The notes under the pieces are model-generated. The model did not search any database. It was not told where the DNA came from and was given only the letters and a program-made list of their open reading frames with translations. A stretch of 64,000 bases of DNA from Vermamoeba vermiformis (Eukaryota > Tubulinea > Echinamoebida). Positions 1-9,389 of the stretch are shown here, in pieces. The translations under genes were made by a program, and so were the position numbers. The stretch covers positions 124,001 through 188,000 of the forward strand of contig JBEWZL010000198.1 of NCBI GenBank assembly GCA_045837725.1. Reading direction: 5' to 3'. Within the stretch, counting starts at the first letter, position 1. The number at the start of each line of letters is the position of its first letter.

Positions 1-1779
1 GATCATGAACACCGAGGCGACTCCTGCGCAAGTGGGTGCATTCTTAGTATTACTGAAGTACGTAGAATACGTTTTATATGGTATTAAGCTGCTTTCCTAT
101 CCGAATTTTCTAGCCAATTTTCAGCTTCGAGAAGAAATTTTTAGATAATTTTAAAAATTACAAAATATACCTATAATACTATAATATGCTTTTAAAATAG
201 TTAAACATTATTCTAATAATTATAAATAAATATCAAATTTTATGCCAATAAGTTTACGCTCCAGCCGCTCCGTATTCGTTACGCTTTGTTCTAATAGCGT
301 CATATTATATTAGATCACATTACATATCCCCGCAAGTCCTTCACGAGTGTTCGCAAGTCCTCCTCGGCTACGCTATGCGTTGTCACGTGGAGTCCAATGA
401 ACCTGTGCTGGACATTGTAGGCACAGGCGGTGACTCGTCATCGATTGATACATTCAACGTCAGTACTGCTGCTGCTATTGTTTGTGCAGCCGCGGGGCTA
501 AGGATATCCTTAACAACTTATAACTACAAAATGAACTTTCAGACCATTTTTATTCTCGTTCAAAATTTTTCAATATCCGTAATTCAAATTAGCCGCTAAT
601 ACCTTATATTTATCGATACTATAAGAGTATATAATACAATGTATATTAAAGCAAGTATCTCCTTAACTGACGATCACGTGGCCAAACACGGCAACAGATC
701 TAACTCCGGCAAATGTGGCAGCGCTGATTTTGTCGAGGCTTTAGGTACGATAATATACTATGTAGGTACCGTAATAACAATATATTATAGGTGCAAATAT
801 TGCAGCGGATTGCTCAGTGGCACAAGAGGCGTTGAACAAAACTGGCTTCTCGTTCTTGTTCTCGCAGAAATTTCATCCGACAATGAAATCAGTTGCGCAA
901 ATTAGACGAGAATTAGGCGTGAGGACGATATTTAACATATTAGGACCGTTAGTCAATCCTGTCAGGCCTGCTTATATTGTTGCTGGTACGTACGGATCCA
1001 ACAACCAGTTCAAATTTCTCAGAATCAATCCACATATTATTTACAAATATAACATTGTTAATCTTGCTTAATTATGCTAATGAGGCAGCAGTTTGTCGTC
1101 AAACATTTATTCTAATGAATGGTTTGTTATTGATGCAGGTGTGGGTACCAAAGAACTAGGTCCGCAATACGCCAAGACGTTAGCGCTGAACACAGATCTC
1201 AAGCGCGGCATTGTCATTCACAGTTCACTCGGAGTCGATGAGTTGTGCACGCAGGGTGAGACGCACGTGTGGGTCGTGGAGAACGGGCAGATTGAAGAGA
1301 CGACTTGGAGCCCAAAGGACTTTGGCTTGCAAGAACATCCTATTGAGGCTTGTGCTGGTACGTTTGTTCGTTACAAACCCGATCTGTTTTTTCATTTTTT
1401 TATGGTTACAAATTTATTTGCATTTCATGAACTCTTTGAAGCCCAAATAGCGTCCATACCGTATTATAGACTAATACCATTCATTATCATTATTAATGTG
1501 ATGATTTTTGATGAAGTTATATGTCGCTAACGGGTGTATTAATATACAGGTTCCACGGCACCAGAGAACGCAGAAATGTTCCGACGAATCTTGCGCGGTG
1601 AAGACAAAGGCGCCGTACTGGACTTCTTATTGATGAATTGTGCAGCGGCGTTGTGGTTATGTAAAAAAGTGACGAGTTTGGTTGAAGGCGTGGATCTGGC
1701 ACGAAAGACGATTGAGAACGGCAAAGTTACAGCGTTATTGGATCAGTACATTAGTATCACGAACACGTGTAGCAATTAA
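1..1779 (+). CDS. trpD: Anthranilate phosphoribosyltransferase (5' partial)
   Basis: This enzyme transfers phosphoribose from PRPP to anthranilate, the second step of tryptophan synthesis. Exons are <2-57, 314-503, 678-744, 791-985, 1139-1357 and 1550-1779, giving 318 residues; the start lies before the window. Family motifs are clear in order: NTEATPAQVGAFL, the PRPP-binding DIVGTGGD, TFNVSTAAA, VAKHGNRS, then NILGPLVNP and the C-terminal GVGTKELGPQYA block. Several introns split a GGT glycine codon at G|GT. The intron between AAAGLR and VAKHGNRS is not GT-AG but an AT-AC intron with U12 signals, and the conserved protein sequence is continuous only if it is removed. No frameshift is seen. 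Identity is secure from the motifs; the first few exons cannot be judged. Confidence 0.95.
504..677 (+). other. AT-AC U12-type intron in trpD
   Basis: The intron starts ATATCCTTAA (504-513), a perfect match to the minor-spliceosome 5' site. It contains TCCTTAAC at 660-667, the U12 branch-point consensus, about 11 nt before the 3' end, and ends in AC at 676-677. Removing it joins the conserved TrpD segments AAAGLR and VAKHGNRS in frame. No GT-AG pair in this stretch does so. Confidence 0.9.
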
Positions 1780-1913
1780 AAGTTCAACGTCTTTTCAGAT
1801 CTTATGAAATTTCGGGGTTTTTATTTGGCTCAAAACAGGTCGTCTGTTGCTGCCCAGATTGTATATTTATTTATTTTATTTGATTGTAGTACCACACGAG
1901 AAATATTTTATCG

Positions 1914-2881
1914 ATGGAGCATAAGCCAGTTTATACACCAAAGCAAGCTGTAAATTTTAAAGGTGCCCTTCATTCGGATCTGACGTGCGTTGAAGACAAA
2001 ATAATTTTTAATTGATTTAGGATTACAAAAAATAGTGTCAGGTGGCCAAACAGGTATTATTCTGATTTATTTAATCGATAATAATTGAGAGATTAATTCT
2101 GCGAATTTACAGGAGCCGACAGAGGAGGGTTAGAAGCAGGAAAATTGTTAAATATATTAACGGGAGGTAAAGAATATTGTTTCCACTTTTTTTCTTCTCG
2201 GGTGATCCAATAGGACCGATCCACAATATTCCAACCAGTTTCCCAACTGTGTTTTCAAGCTTGTCAGCACGATTATACCTTATAATAACTCAAATTCCGT
2301 AGGAATTGCCCCAGCTGACTATAAAACGGAAAACGGGCCTGATCCGTCATTGAAAAAGTTTGGATTGACAACAATTGCGGGCAGTTACGTAGCACGAACA
2401 AAAGAAGTATGGGTTTGCGCTATGGACGTATAATATTGACCATTTTTCCTTAGAATGTAATTCAATCTGATGGTACATTGGCGATCCGATTACACGATAG
2501 TAATGGAACAGATAAAACTATTGGTTACGCACACGATAAGACATGGCACCCCGCTTCAACATCTAAAGACGATGGGTTCAGGTAATAATATTTTAATAAG
2601 GTTAATAAATCGCTTACAATTGATTTTTAAGACCTGTACTGGTGATCGACAATTTGGATCCGGAAAGGTTCGAAGAAAACGCCAAGTTATTGACAGAATT
2701 TATTACGAGGAATAGAATTAAAGTACTTAACGTGGCTGGTCATCGACAAACTACAGCAGGCATCGAGAATTATCAAGAAAAAGTGACTGATTTCTTAGTG
2801 AGGGCTTTGCCACCAGTACTGGATGTTGAAACAAACGCTATATTAAGTAAATACGCTAAAAAATCAGTAGGAAAGAAATAA
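1914..2881 (+). CDS. Putative molybdenum carrier / LOG-like Rossmann protein
   Basis: A 205-residue protein of the putative molybdenum carrier family, a LOG/DprA-related Rossmann fold thought to bind a nucleotide or cofactor; the reaction is unknown. Exons are 1914-1962, 2021-2053, 2113-2166, 2303-2406, 2454-2581 and 2632-2881. The nucleotide-binding loop KIVSGGQTGADRGGLEAG lies near residues 18-35, and the core shows DGTLAIRL and RPVLVIDNLD followed by IRTVLNVAG-like KVLNVAGHRQ near the C terminus. The first exon (MEHKPVYTPK) is the least certain, because its donor GTGCCC is weak. It sits head to tail after trpD with about 130 bp between, and nothing suggests a shared role. Confidence 0.8.
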
Positions 2882-3419
2882 AAAAATCTGTAGTAAAATG
2901 GCACTGCCTTATCGAATTGCTCTAGTTTTCAATGAAGTTCTTTTTGGCAGCACCACAACCACAACCCATTGATGTAGACCTTTCAAATCCATCAAATAAT
3001 AGGTATAAAAGATACGCCTAAACACGGGTGTATACGTTGTTACGCACGTAACAACTGTCCTATTGCTAAATCCAGCCGCGTATCTTAGACGTCATGTTTT
3101 ACCGAATTGATTATTTATATATTCAATTCACAGCTACTGTAATATCCTTGTAAAGCTTTAATGTGCCAGTTTTTGGTTTAATTTAAAATTTTTTTGTTCA
3201 GATGCGACCGATTTCTGGGACTGTCGCCTGTAGCTGAATCAGAATGGAGAAGTGCGGAAAATTTGAGAATATTCTAATACAACTGTGGGTTAAATTAAAT
3301 TCGCAAAATGTCAGAAGAGCGCATTCTCAAGAAGATGCTAATGCTGAGAAGATTCTGGTCGAGCAGACAGATATAAAAATCAACACTCTTGATACAATAT
3401 ATTCAATTACAAACCAGAG
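2882..3419. other. Intergenic region with nested inverted repeats and an upstream ORF
   Basis: No protein gene is evident on either strand. The region holds a TATA-like GGTATAAAAG (3002-3011), a nested set of inverted repeats (3009-3086), a second TATA-like ATATAAAAA (3370-3378), and a 59-codon ORF whose stop overlaps the start of the next gene. Confidence 0.6.
3009..3086. repeat. Nested inverted repeats (possible structured RNA or regulatory element)
   Basis: Outer arms AAGATACGC (3009-3017) and GCGTATCTT (3078-3086) are perfectly complementary over 9 bp. Inside is a 20-bp near-palindrome, GTTGTTACG-CA-CGTAACAAC (3036-3055). The element could fold as a closed junction about 78 nt long and lies directly after a TATA-like motif. 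It lacks a tRNA B box (no GGTTCGA-like motif), so I do not call it a tRNA. Function unknown. Confidence 0.5.
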
Positions 3420-3423
3420 ATGA
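3244..3423 (+). CDS. Short upstream ORF overlapping the BCS1-like start (ATGA)
   Basis: An uninterrupted ORF of 59 codons runs from ATG 3244 to TGA 3421-3423. Its stop overlaps the ATG of the next gene (3420-3422) by the four bases ATGA, a layout seen in stop-restart translation. The peptide (starting MEKCGKFENILIQLW) has no recognised domain. If transcription starts from the TATA-like motif at 3370, this ORF is not in the mRNA; if it starts from the motif at 3002, it is. Confidence 0.3.
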   Translation: MEKCGKFENILIQLWVKLNSQNVRRAHSQEDANAEKILVEQTDIKINTLDTIYSITNQR

Positions 3424-4652
3424 ACACCACACGATATCCTTTCAACTTGCAAGAATTTCGCGCTCTCAATCTCGATCCGGATGCGTGCACTTCTTTGGAG
3501 CTCCAGAAAGATAAGGATAGCTACGACTCTTTATGCAAGTACTTGACCGAAGTATGTGGTTGCAACACGAGCTATCGACTTGGTTCACAATCAAATATCG
3601 ACGAGGAAGATAAGCAAGACGAAGGATCTGTTTTGGTTTTGGGCCTAGGCAACTTCAAGGTTGAATTCGAAGGCGAGACTATGCACGTCATTCACACTGC
3701 ACATGGAAAGCCAGTCGGTACCAGTAGAAGCGCTGTTTACTTACAAACACTCGTCTTGGTGGTGGATGGCGCCGGCAAGAAGGATCTGCTCAAGAAATTC
3801 ATCGACCATGTTGAAGAGTGGGATAATAAGGTCAACAAGGCCCTTATTAACATCTATTCATTCGATGTGGACTACAAGTACTGGCCCAAAGCCATCGTCA
3901 AGCGAAAGCGTGGAATGGACACGGTGATCTTGCCTGAGACCATCAAAAAGAAGATTGTGAACGATATTGACGCCTTTATCACTAAGGATACTGCGCGTTG
4001 GTACGCTCAACATGGTATTCCATATAAGAGAACTTATCTGCTGTATGGTCCACCTGGTACTGGAAAGACATCCACCATCGCCGCTTTAGCCTCCCACATT
4101 GACCGACATATCGCCTATTTGCACATCTCTGACCCCAAGATGACGGACAACCTCTTGAAGACAGCCTTGCAGAAGGTGCCGAAGAACTGCATTATTGTTT
4201 TGGAAGATGTGGATTCGCTCTTTACAGCGGATCGCAACAAGCTCGAGAATATTCCATTATCCTTTAGTGGTCTATTGAACGCATTGGACGGCATTGGTGG
4301 CAAGGACGCCTCAATCTTCGTGCTTACTACAAATCATATCGAACGATTGGATCCGGCTTTGATTCGTCCTGGTCGTGTAGATATGCATGTGGAATACCCT
4401 TCTGTTATTACGGACGAACAGATTCAACAAATGTTCTTGCAGTTCTATCCTGAAGCAGATGCCGCCCTTTCATCCGAATTCGTTGAACGAGTCGCGAATT
4501 TCCGTTCAACGCACCGAACTTTGAGTACTGCGACCTTGCAACAATATTTCATTGCGCACAGAACATCAGACGCACGAGAGGCAGTCGACGCAGTTGAAGG
4601 AATGCCATTGCCTTACAGCAAGGTCAATCTTGGTTCGTTGCTGTACACCTAG
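3420..4652 (+). CDS. BCS1-like AAA ATPase
   Basis: A single-exon gene of 410 residues. The AAA module is complete: Walker A GPPGTGKT at 210-217, Walker B IIVLEDVDSLF with E262/D263 nearby, and the second region of homology FVLTTNHIERLDPALIRPGRVD with its arginine finger near 316. The preceding segment (WPKAIVKRKRGMDTVILPE) is the BCS1-specific middle domain. Mitochondrial BCS1 inserts the Rieske protein into complex III and has an N-terminal membrane helix and internal targeting signal. This protein has no such helix; it starts MNTTRYPFNLQEFRALNLD. It therefore belongs to the soluble BCS1-like group found in amoebae and other protists, whose substrates are unknown. It is the only larger enzyme gene in the window without introns. 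Confidence 0.88.
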   Translation: MNTTRYPFNLQEFRALNLDPDACTSLELQKDKDSYDSLCKYLTEVCGCNTSYRLGSQSNIDEEDKQDEGSVLVLGLGNFKVEFEGETMHVIHTAHGKPVGTSRSAVYLQTLVLVVDGAGKKDLLKKFIDHVEEWDNKVNKALINIYSFDVDYKYWPKAIVKRKRGMDTVILPETIKKKIVNDIDAFITKDTARWYAQHGIPYKRTYLLYGPPGTGKTSTIAALASHIDRHIAYLHISDPKMTDNLLKTALQKVPKNCIIVLEDVDSLFTADRNKLENIPLSFSGLLNALDGIGGKDASIFVLTTNHIERLDPALIRPGRVDMHVEYPSVITDEQIQQMFLQFYPEADAALSSEFVERVANFRSTHRTLSTATLQQYFIAHRTSDAREAVDAVEGMPLPYSKVNLGSLLYT

Positions 4653-5105
4653 ACAATTAGGCCGTAGTTGCACCTTGTAAGTTGTAAATTAGTCAAAAAA
4701 ATTAAATTGTAAATAACTAGCAAGTACGAGTACGCTTTATCATTACCATAGGTATTGTGACTTGCATAAAACATACGCTTCGAAGAGAAGAAAGCGCGTT
4801 TTTGCTTACTACTAAAAAAGGAAAGTGTTCTTTCGTAATCGAAGAAAATTTGGTTTCGCATTCTACTTTTTTTGGCGTCCAACTTCCAACCTAACCACCC
4901 CTTTTGGTCCAACTTGCATTAAATATTATTATTACCAACCACAGTACTCTTTCCTTGCAAAGTACGTTGTTTATAATACACATTCTCTGCCTCTATTTTT
5001 ATTCAGAAAATGGTTGGCCGAATTAAATTGTACCTACAGAAAAAAGTGGGCTATTCCAAAAAAGGCGTCGCGCTTTATTTGAATTAATTATTTGAAGAAG
5101 AGATC
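4653..5105. other. Intergenic, nothing recognised
   Basis: AT-rich spacer of about 450 bp between the BCS1-like gene and the ABC transporter. Short open frames on both strands show no coding character and no repeats were seen. Confidence 0.6.
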
Positions 5106-7516
5106 ATGGCTCGTACTAAGATAAATAAGGACGTAAGTTAGCCCTATTATATTGGAGGAGCCCTGTCAGCCGGATTTGTACCGGGATCTAACGCTAAAAT
5201 AATAGGGAGTCCAAGGCTTCTATGATATATTTCAACTTGCTTTGCGGCACCGAAGAGGCTTGTACGCCTTTATTATTATCGGCAAGTACAGAATGGTAGT
5301 AGGTTTTGTACGAATCTGGCTAATTTCTTAAATGTAGGTCGTCTCATTACCGGTGCCTTGCCAGCAGTAAATGCATATTTTTACGGTCTTATGACTGAAG
5401 TTATTCGAACTCTGAAGCCAGGCGACGACTTCAAGCAAACGGACTTTTTTACTTATTTCTTGTTGCTTTTGTCGTTCGATATCTTCGCTCAATTAATTAC
5501 TGTGGTCCCTAATGCCCTACTACGTCGTCACGTATCAGTATGCCTTCGACGATTGGCTTTGGAAGGTTTATTGAACAAAAAGGTAAGAGATTTGGATTTG
5601 GAGTACTAAATTCAATAGACCTTGTGTTAATATTTTCGCAGATGACATTTTTCGAACAATATTCTAGTGGTCAATTACTTGCCAAATCAATGAACGGTAT
5701 AGCTGCAGTTGAAGCCTTGATCAACACGATCCCTGGCGTAAATATCAACAAATTAATTTAAATATTCCCGTATTAATTAGAAAATATTATCTTTCATACA
5801 GATGATCGGCACGTTATCGCAAATTATTTATTCAACAATTTTGGCATTCCAACTGAACTGGAAATTGTCCCTGATCGCCTTGTGCGTCGTGCCTCCTCAA
5901 GTAGCCATCATTTTAATTAGCAGAAAGTATCGTTTGAAGAATGCAAAGATGATTCGAGAGACTTCTGCTCAAACGGGAGGATTTTTGGGTGAGACAGTGC
6001 GAGCAATGCGCATTGTTTTTGCCTACGTGATTGAAGGCTTTATTTCGCGACGATTCAAGTCCCTGACGACTAAATGGAAGAAAATCTATAAGGACATGTT
6101 GTCTATTGAAGTCTCGACAGCTTTCATTCAATGTAAGTTTGACCACATCCAGAAACACCTGATCTAACTTTCTTATTTCAACAGCTTTGATTAACCAAGG
6201 TGTTACTGTCGCTTTCTTCTTGACAGCTTTTGACGATTTGGCCAATCCTAAGCCCGATGATCCCGATATTACAGGTCAAAAGATTATGACCGTCTATTTC
6301 TCTGCTACATCCGTTCAAAGTGCTCTTAGTTCGGTAAGAATATAATTATTATTCAATCGTATTACCTCAATCTAATCATTATATTCCAGATGTTGGGTCT
6401 TATTCCCGATTTGATCAAGAATCAGGCTCTCGCTAAGGACGCGTACGATCTGTTGCGAGGCTTGCAGATCGAGAACTTGACGCACCCGCCAGAGGACTAC
6501 TCGACCGACCCTAATGCTCGCGGCGAGATCGAGTTCCGCAACGTCACATTCGCTTATCCCTCTGACCCGCCAGTGACTGCTTTGCACAAGAGTCTCGTTC
6601 AGAGTTGGACCGGGTCAACACATCGCTTTAGGTACGTTACACTTTATTTACTATAACTCGCAAATATATTACTGTATAGTACCCGAGACCAACGAAGTAT
6701 GTTATAAATAGTGGGTTCGTCCGGTGCAGGCAAGTCGACAATTTTGGCGCTCATCTTGCGGTTCTACGAGGGTCTGGCTGAAGGATCCGTGACGTTTGAC
6801 GGGCAAGACGTGACAACGCTCGATTACAAATGGCTGCGCAGACAAATGGCCATTGTGACGCAAGAGCAGGTCTTGTTCTCGGGCACGATCAAAGATAACA
6901 TCGCTTTGGGTGCTGAAAATGTTAGCATGGAAGAAATTGAAACCGCTGCGAAGGTACGAAAACACTTTAGTGCGCTACTTAAACGCAGCATATGACTAAT
7001 GTGTATATAGTTGGCTAATGCACATAGCTTCATTGTTGAACTGCCGCTCGGTTACATGACGCAGTGCGGTGAAGCCGGTGTGAAACTCTCAGGAGGTCAA
7101 CGCCAACGCATTTGCATCGCTCGTGCTCTGTTGCGCAAGCCTAAGGTCCTTACTGCTCGATGAACCTACTAGTGCCTTGGATAACGGTACGGATCTTGAT
7201 CGCATTGATGTGTTTAACGAGAAAGTACTAACATGCCTTATAATTGATTATAGAGAGTGAAAAAGAAGTACAAAAGACTCTTGAACAGATTTCAAAGCAA
7301 GTTACGACTATTAGCATTACGCATCGTTTGCACACGGTCAAGAATGCTACCTGCATCCACGCTATGCACCGCGGTCAAATTATCGAGTCTGGCACGCACG
7401 AACAGTTGTTGAGCAAGAACGGATTGTACGCTGCTTTGAGCAAATTGGGCGAGATTGATCAACAAGTCGCTAAGCCTCCACCAGATGTTAGACCTGGTCG
7501 TAGTGAAACTTTGTAA
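5106..7516 (+). CDS. ABC half-transporter, ABCB/MDR type, with two +1 frame breaks
   Basis: A half-transporter of about 614 residues: one ABCB-type membrane domain followed by one ATPase domain, expected to work as a dimer exporting an unknown substrate. Exons are 5106-5132, 5206-5281, 5338-5582, 5642-5737, 5802-6132, 6185-6333, 6390-6631, 6712-6953, 7011-7186 and 7254-7516. The ATPase has Walker [11 protein letters not shown]-loop [12 protein letters not shown], signature LSGGQRQR, Walker B and D-loop [11 protein letters not shown], and the switch histidine in SITHRLHTV. The second intron (5282-5337) uses a GC donor. Two single extra bases break the frame: after AAG 6588-6590 (needed to read [13 protein letters not shown]) and at CTT 7149-7151 inside Walker B. 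Everything else is intact, so I read it as a live gene with a +1 anomaly rather than a relic, but a young pseudogene is possible. Confidence 0.85.
5282..5337 (+). other. GC-AG intron in the ABC transporter gene
   Basis: The donor reads G|GCAAGTAC and the acceptor ATGTAG|GTCG. Splicing 56 nt joins ...AFIIIG and RLITGALPA, the expected first membrane helix of an ABCB protein. No GT donor gives this join. Confidence 0.75.
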
Positions 7517-7755
7517 AGTACTTCGGAATCTTACAATAAATTATCACATATATATAGCAGCTTAATTTACCTCTTATACTCTTATATGTTCCTATCAAAC
7601 CTTTCGTTCACAATCCGCGAGTTTTTTTGCACGTGCGAGCCATTTTTCTCGTTCAGCTGGTGGTCGCTTCAAATTTGTTATTGTATAATTCATTGTGCAC
7701 AAAAGCACTAATATATCTATTTCTATTATCGCCAAACGAGTCGTGACTTGAACAA

Positions 7756-9114
7756 ATGAAAGGAGTGAAGCTAGATCACGTTGCGTGCGCTGTAAAAAAG
7801 ATAGAAAATTGCTTTACCTTGGTAAAGAAGCTTAGTGGCATTCCATTGAAAGGTAAGGTTGCATAGGGCGGTGTTGTTAGCATGTTGGGTCGTTTTTGGA
7901 TCACATCTGCATTAAAATTGCTTTCCAAAAATTATTTTTAATCCGAGAAAATAAGCATTAGCATATTTTACATGTTTTATATTCGTATATATTACTAGTT
8001 AATTAATTTATAATTTAGGAGGTCAAAATTCCGAATTTCGTGGCGGTCAATGGCTGACAATGAACAACGCCAAGTTAGAAGTACGTTTTAATTATATAAA
8101 ATACACGTATTATTTTAAGTACTAATTTTGGTATTAATGTGTAAAGCTAATTGAACCTGTGGGTGAAGATCACGAGAACAACTTTTTACATAAATTTTTG
8201 AACAAACGAGGACCAGGTAATTTTAGCATTTTAAACCTTAATATCGATACTAACGCATTATATATAGGCATTCATCACGTGACTTTCACTGTTCCGTCAT
8301 TAGCAGAAGGTACAGCGCGATTAGAACACTTCATTTCCAAATTAGGAAAAGTCACTAATGATATTCGTTCTAAGCCATTAAACGCGCTCAAAAGCTTAAT
8401 TTCCAAGTACTTGATGTCGATGAGAGCAAGCCTCACTGGAAAGAAGCGTTTTTGCATCCCAAACAGACAATGAACATGTTGATCCAACTCGCCGAACATA
8501 ATCCTTCGTTAGCTAAGCCTGGCGAGGCTTGGGACGGTAATTGGTCAGGTAATTAATACGAGTATATAATTATATACGTATTGTACTGTTATTTTGTGAG
8601 TTGGAATAGGATTTAAATTTGGATGTGTTTTTAGGATTCCAAGGCTATCCTCCTAAGGGTGCTACCGAAGATTTCCGTATTAAGGGTTTATCTGGCGTCA
8701 ATTTATTGACCAAACAAGAGAATTTAAGTCACGCTCAACGCGTATTTTGCGATTTGTTAGGCGGTGAGATGCATCAACCTTCTTCATTCCCAGTACTCGT
8801 TCCTTCACGGTTCTATGTATTCACTTGGCCTGATTCACCATTGAATATTGCTATTAATATTGAGGTAGGTCAATATGAAGTAATTAGAACGAATTTAAAT
8901 TTCGGTGATCTTTTTTTGGTTTGTGGATGCAGCCTTTCAGTTTTAGGCACTAATTTAACTTTATGTTATTATGTAGCTTTATAAAGAGCAGAAGGCAAAA
9001 GAAGGTCCATTAGGCATTGAAATGCTCGTTAGTCGAGACTACAATGATAGAAGCATTATTGATCCGGATCTCGGTGCTATTTTGATTCCTTTGGTTAAGA
9101 ACTCGTCTCAATAA
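7756..9114 (+). CDS. Glyoxalase-fold (VOC superfamily) protein with one frame break
   Basis: A protein of about 292 residues with vicinal-oxygen-chelate repeats, beginning VKLDHVACAVKKIE and continuing IHHVTFTVPSLAEG. Such proteins are metal enzymes such as glyoxalase, epimerase or dioxygenase; the substrate cannot be told. Exons are 7756-7852, 8019-8080, 8147-8216, 8268-8548, 8635-8864 and 8977-9114. In exon 4 the frame changes at 8372-8377: the segment NFQVLDVDESKPHWKEAF with its conserved WKEAFLHPK block is read only after a -1 (or +2) change. This is the one break in the window that is not +1 and would be explained by one missing G (AAG-GCC). The C-terminal half (FQGYPPKGATEDFRIKG) is a second, more divergent module. 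Confidence 0.75.
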
Positions 9115-9389
9115 TGCCAGTTACTAATAAATATAGTTTTTCATCCATAGGCTAGCTCATGAATTCTTCTTACGGATCCCCCGTTACACGCGTCAAGAAA
9201 AATCAACATTTGCGACCTATTATTTTTTGTTAACGACAAAATTATTCAGCTATCTGCAGTGAAGCAACAACATTGCATAATAATCACAAAGTAGCTACTT
9301 TTGCTTGTTCGACGAGCAAGCAAATCCAGCCAGATTGTAACGAAGGATCCACGAGAGGAATCAAAAACTAGCTTTGACCGACGCATTTA

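Noticed and set aside
2922-2969. A minus-strand 15-residue ORF starting MGCGCGAAKK, like an acylated N terminus
   Set aside because: Too short, with no splice-linked exon or conservation evidence.
3009-3086. tRNA gene on either strand
   Set aside because: The outer stem and size are suggestive, but there is no B-box GGTTCGA-like motif and the inner arms do not fit a cloverleaf.
3138-3146. A second U12-type 5' splice site (ATATCCTTG) upstream of the BCS1-like gene
   Set aside because: No TCCTTAAC-like branch point or suitable 3' site follows, and there is no coding sequence to join.
8350-8376. A 24-nt intron to explain the VOC frame break
   Set aside because: GTCACT...TCTAAG is a multiple of three, so removing it does not restore the downstream frame, and it is implausibly short.
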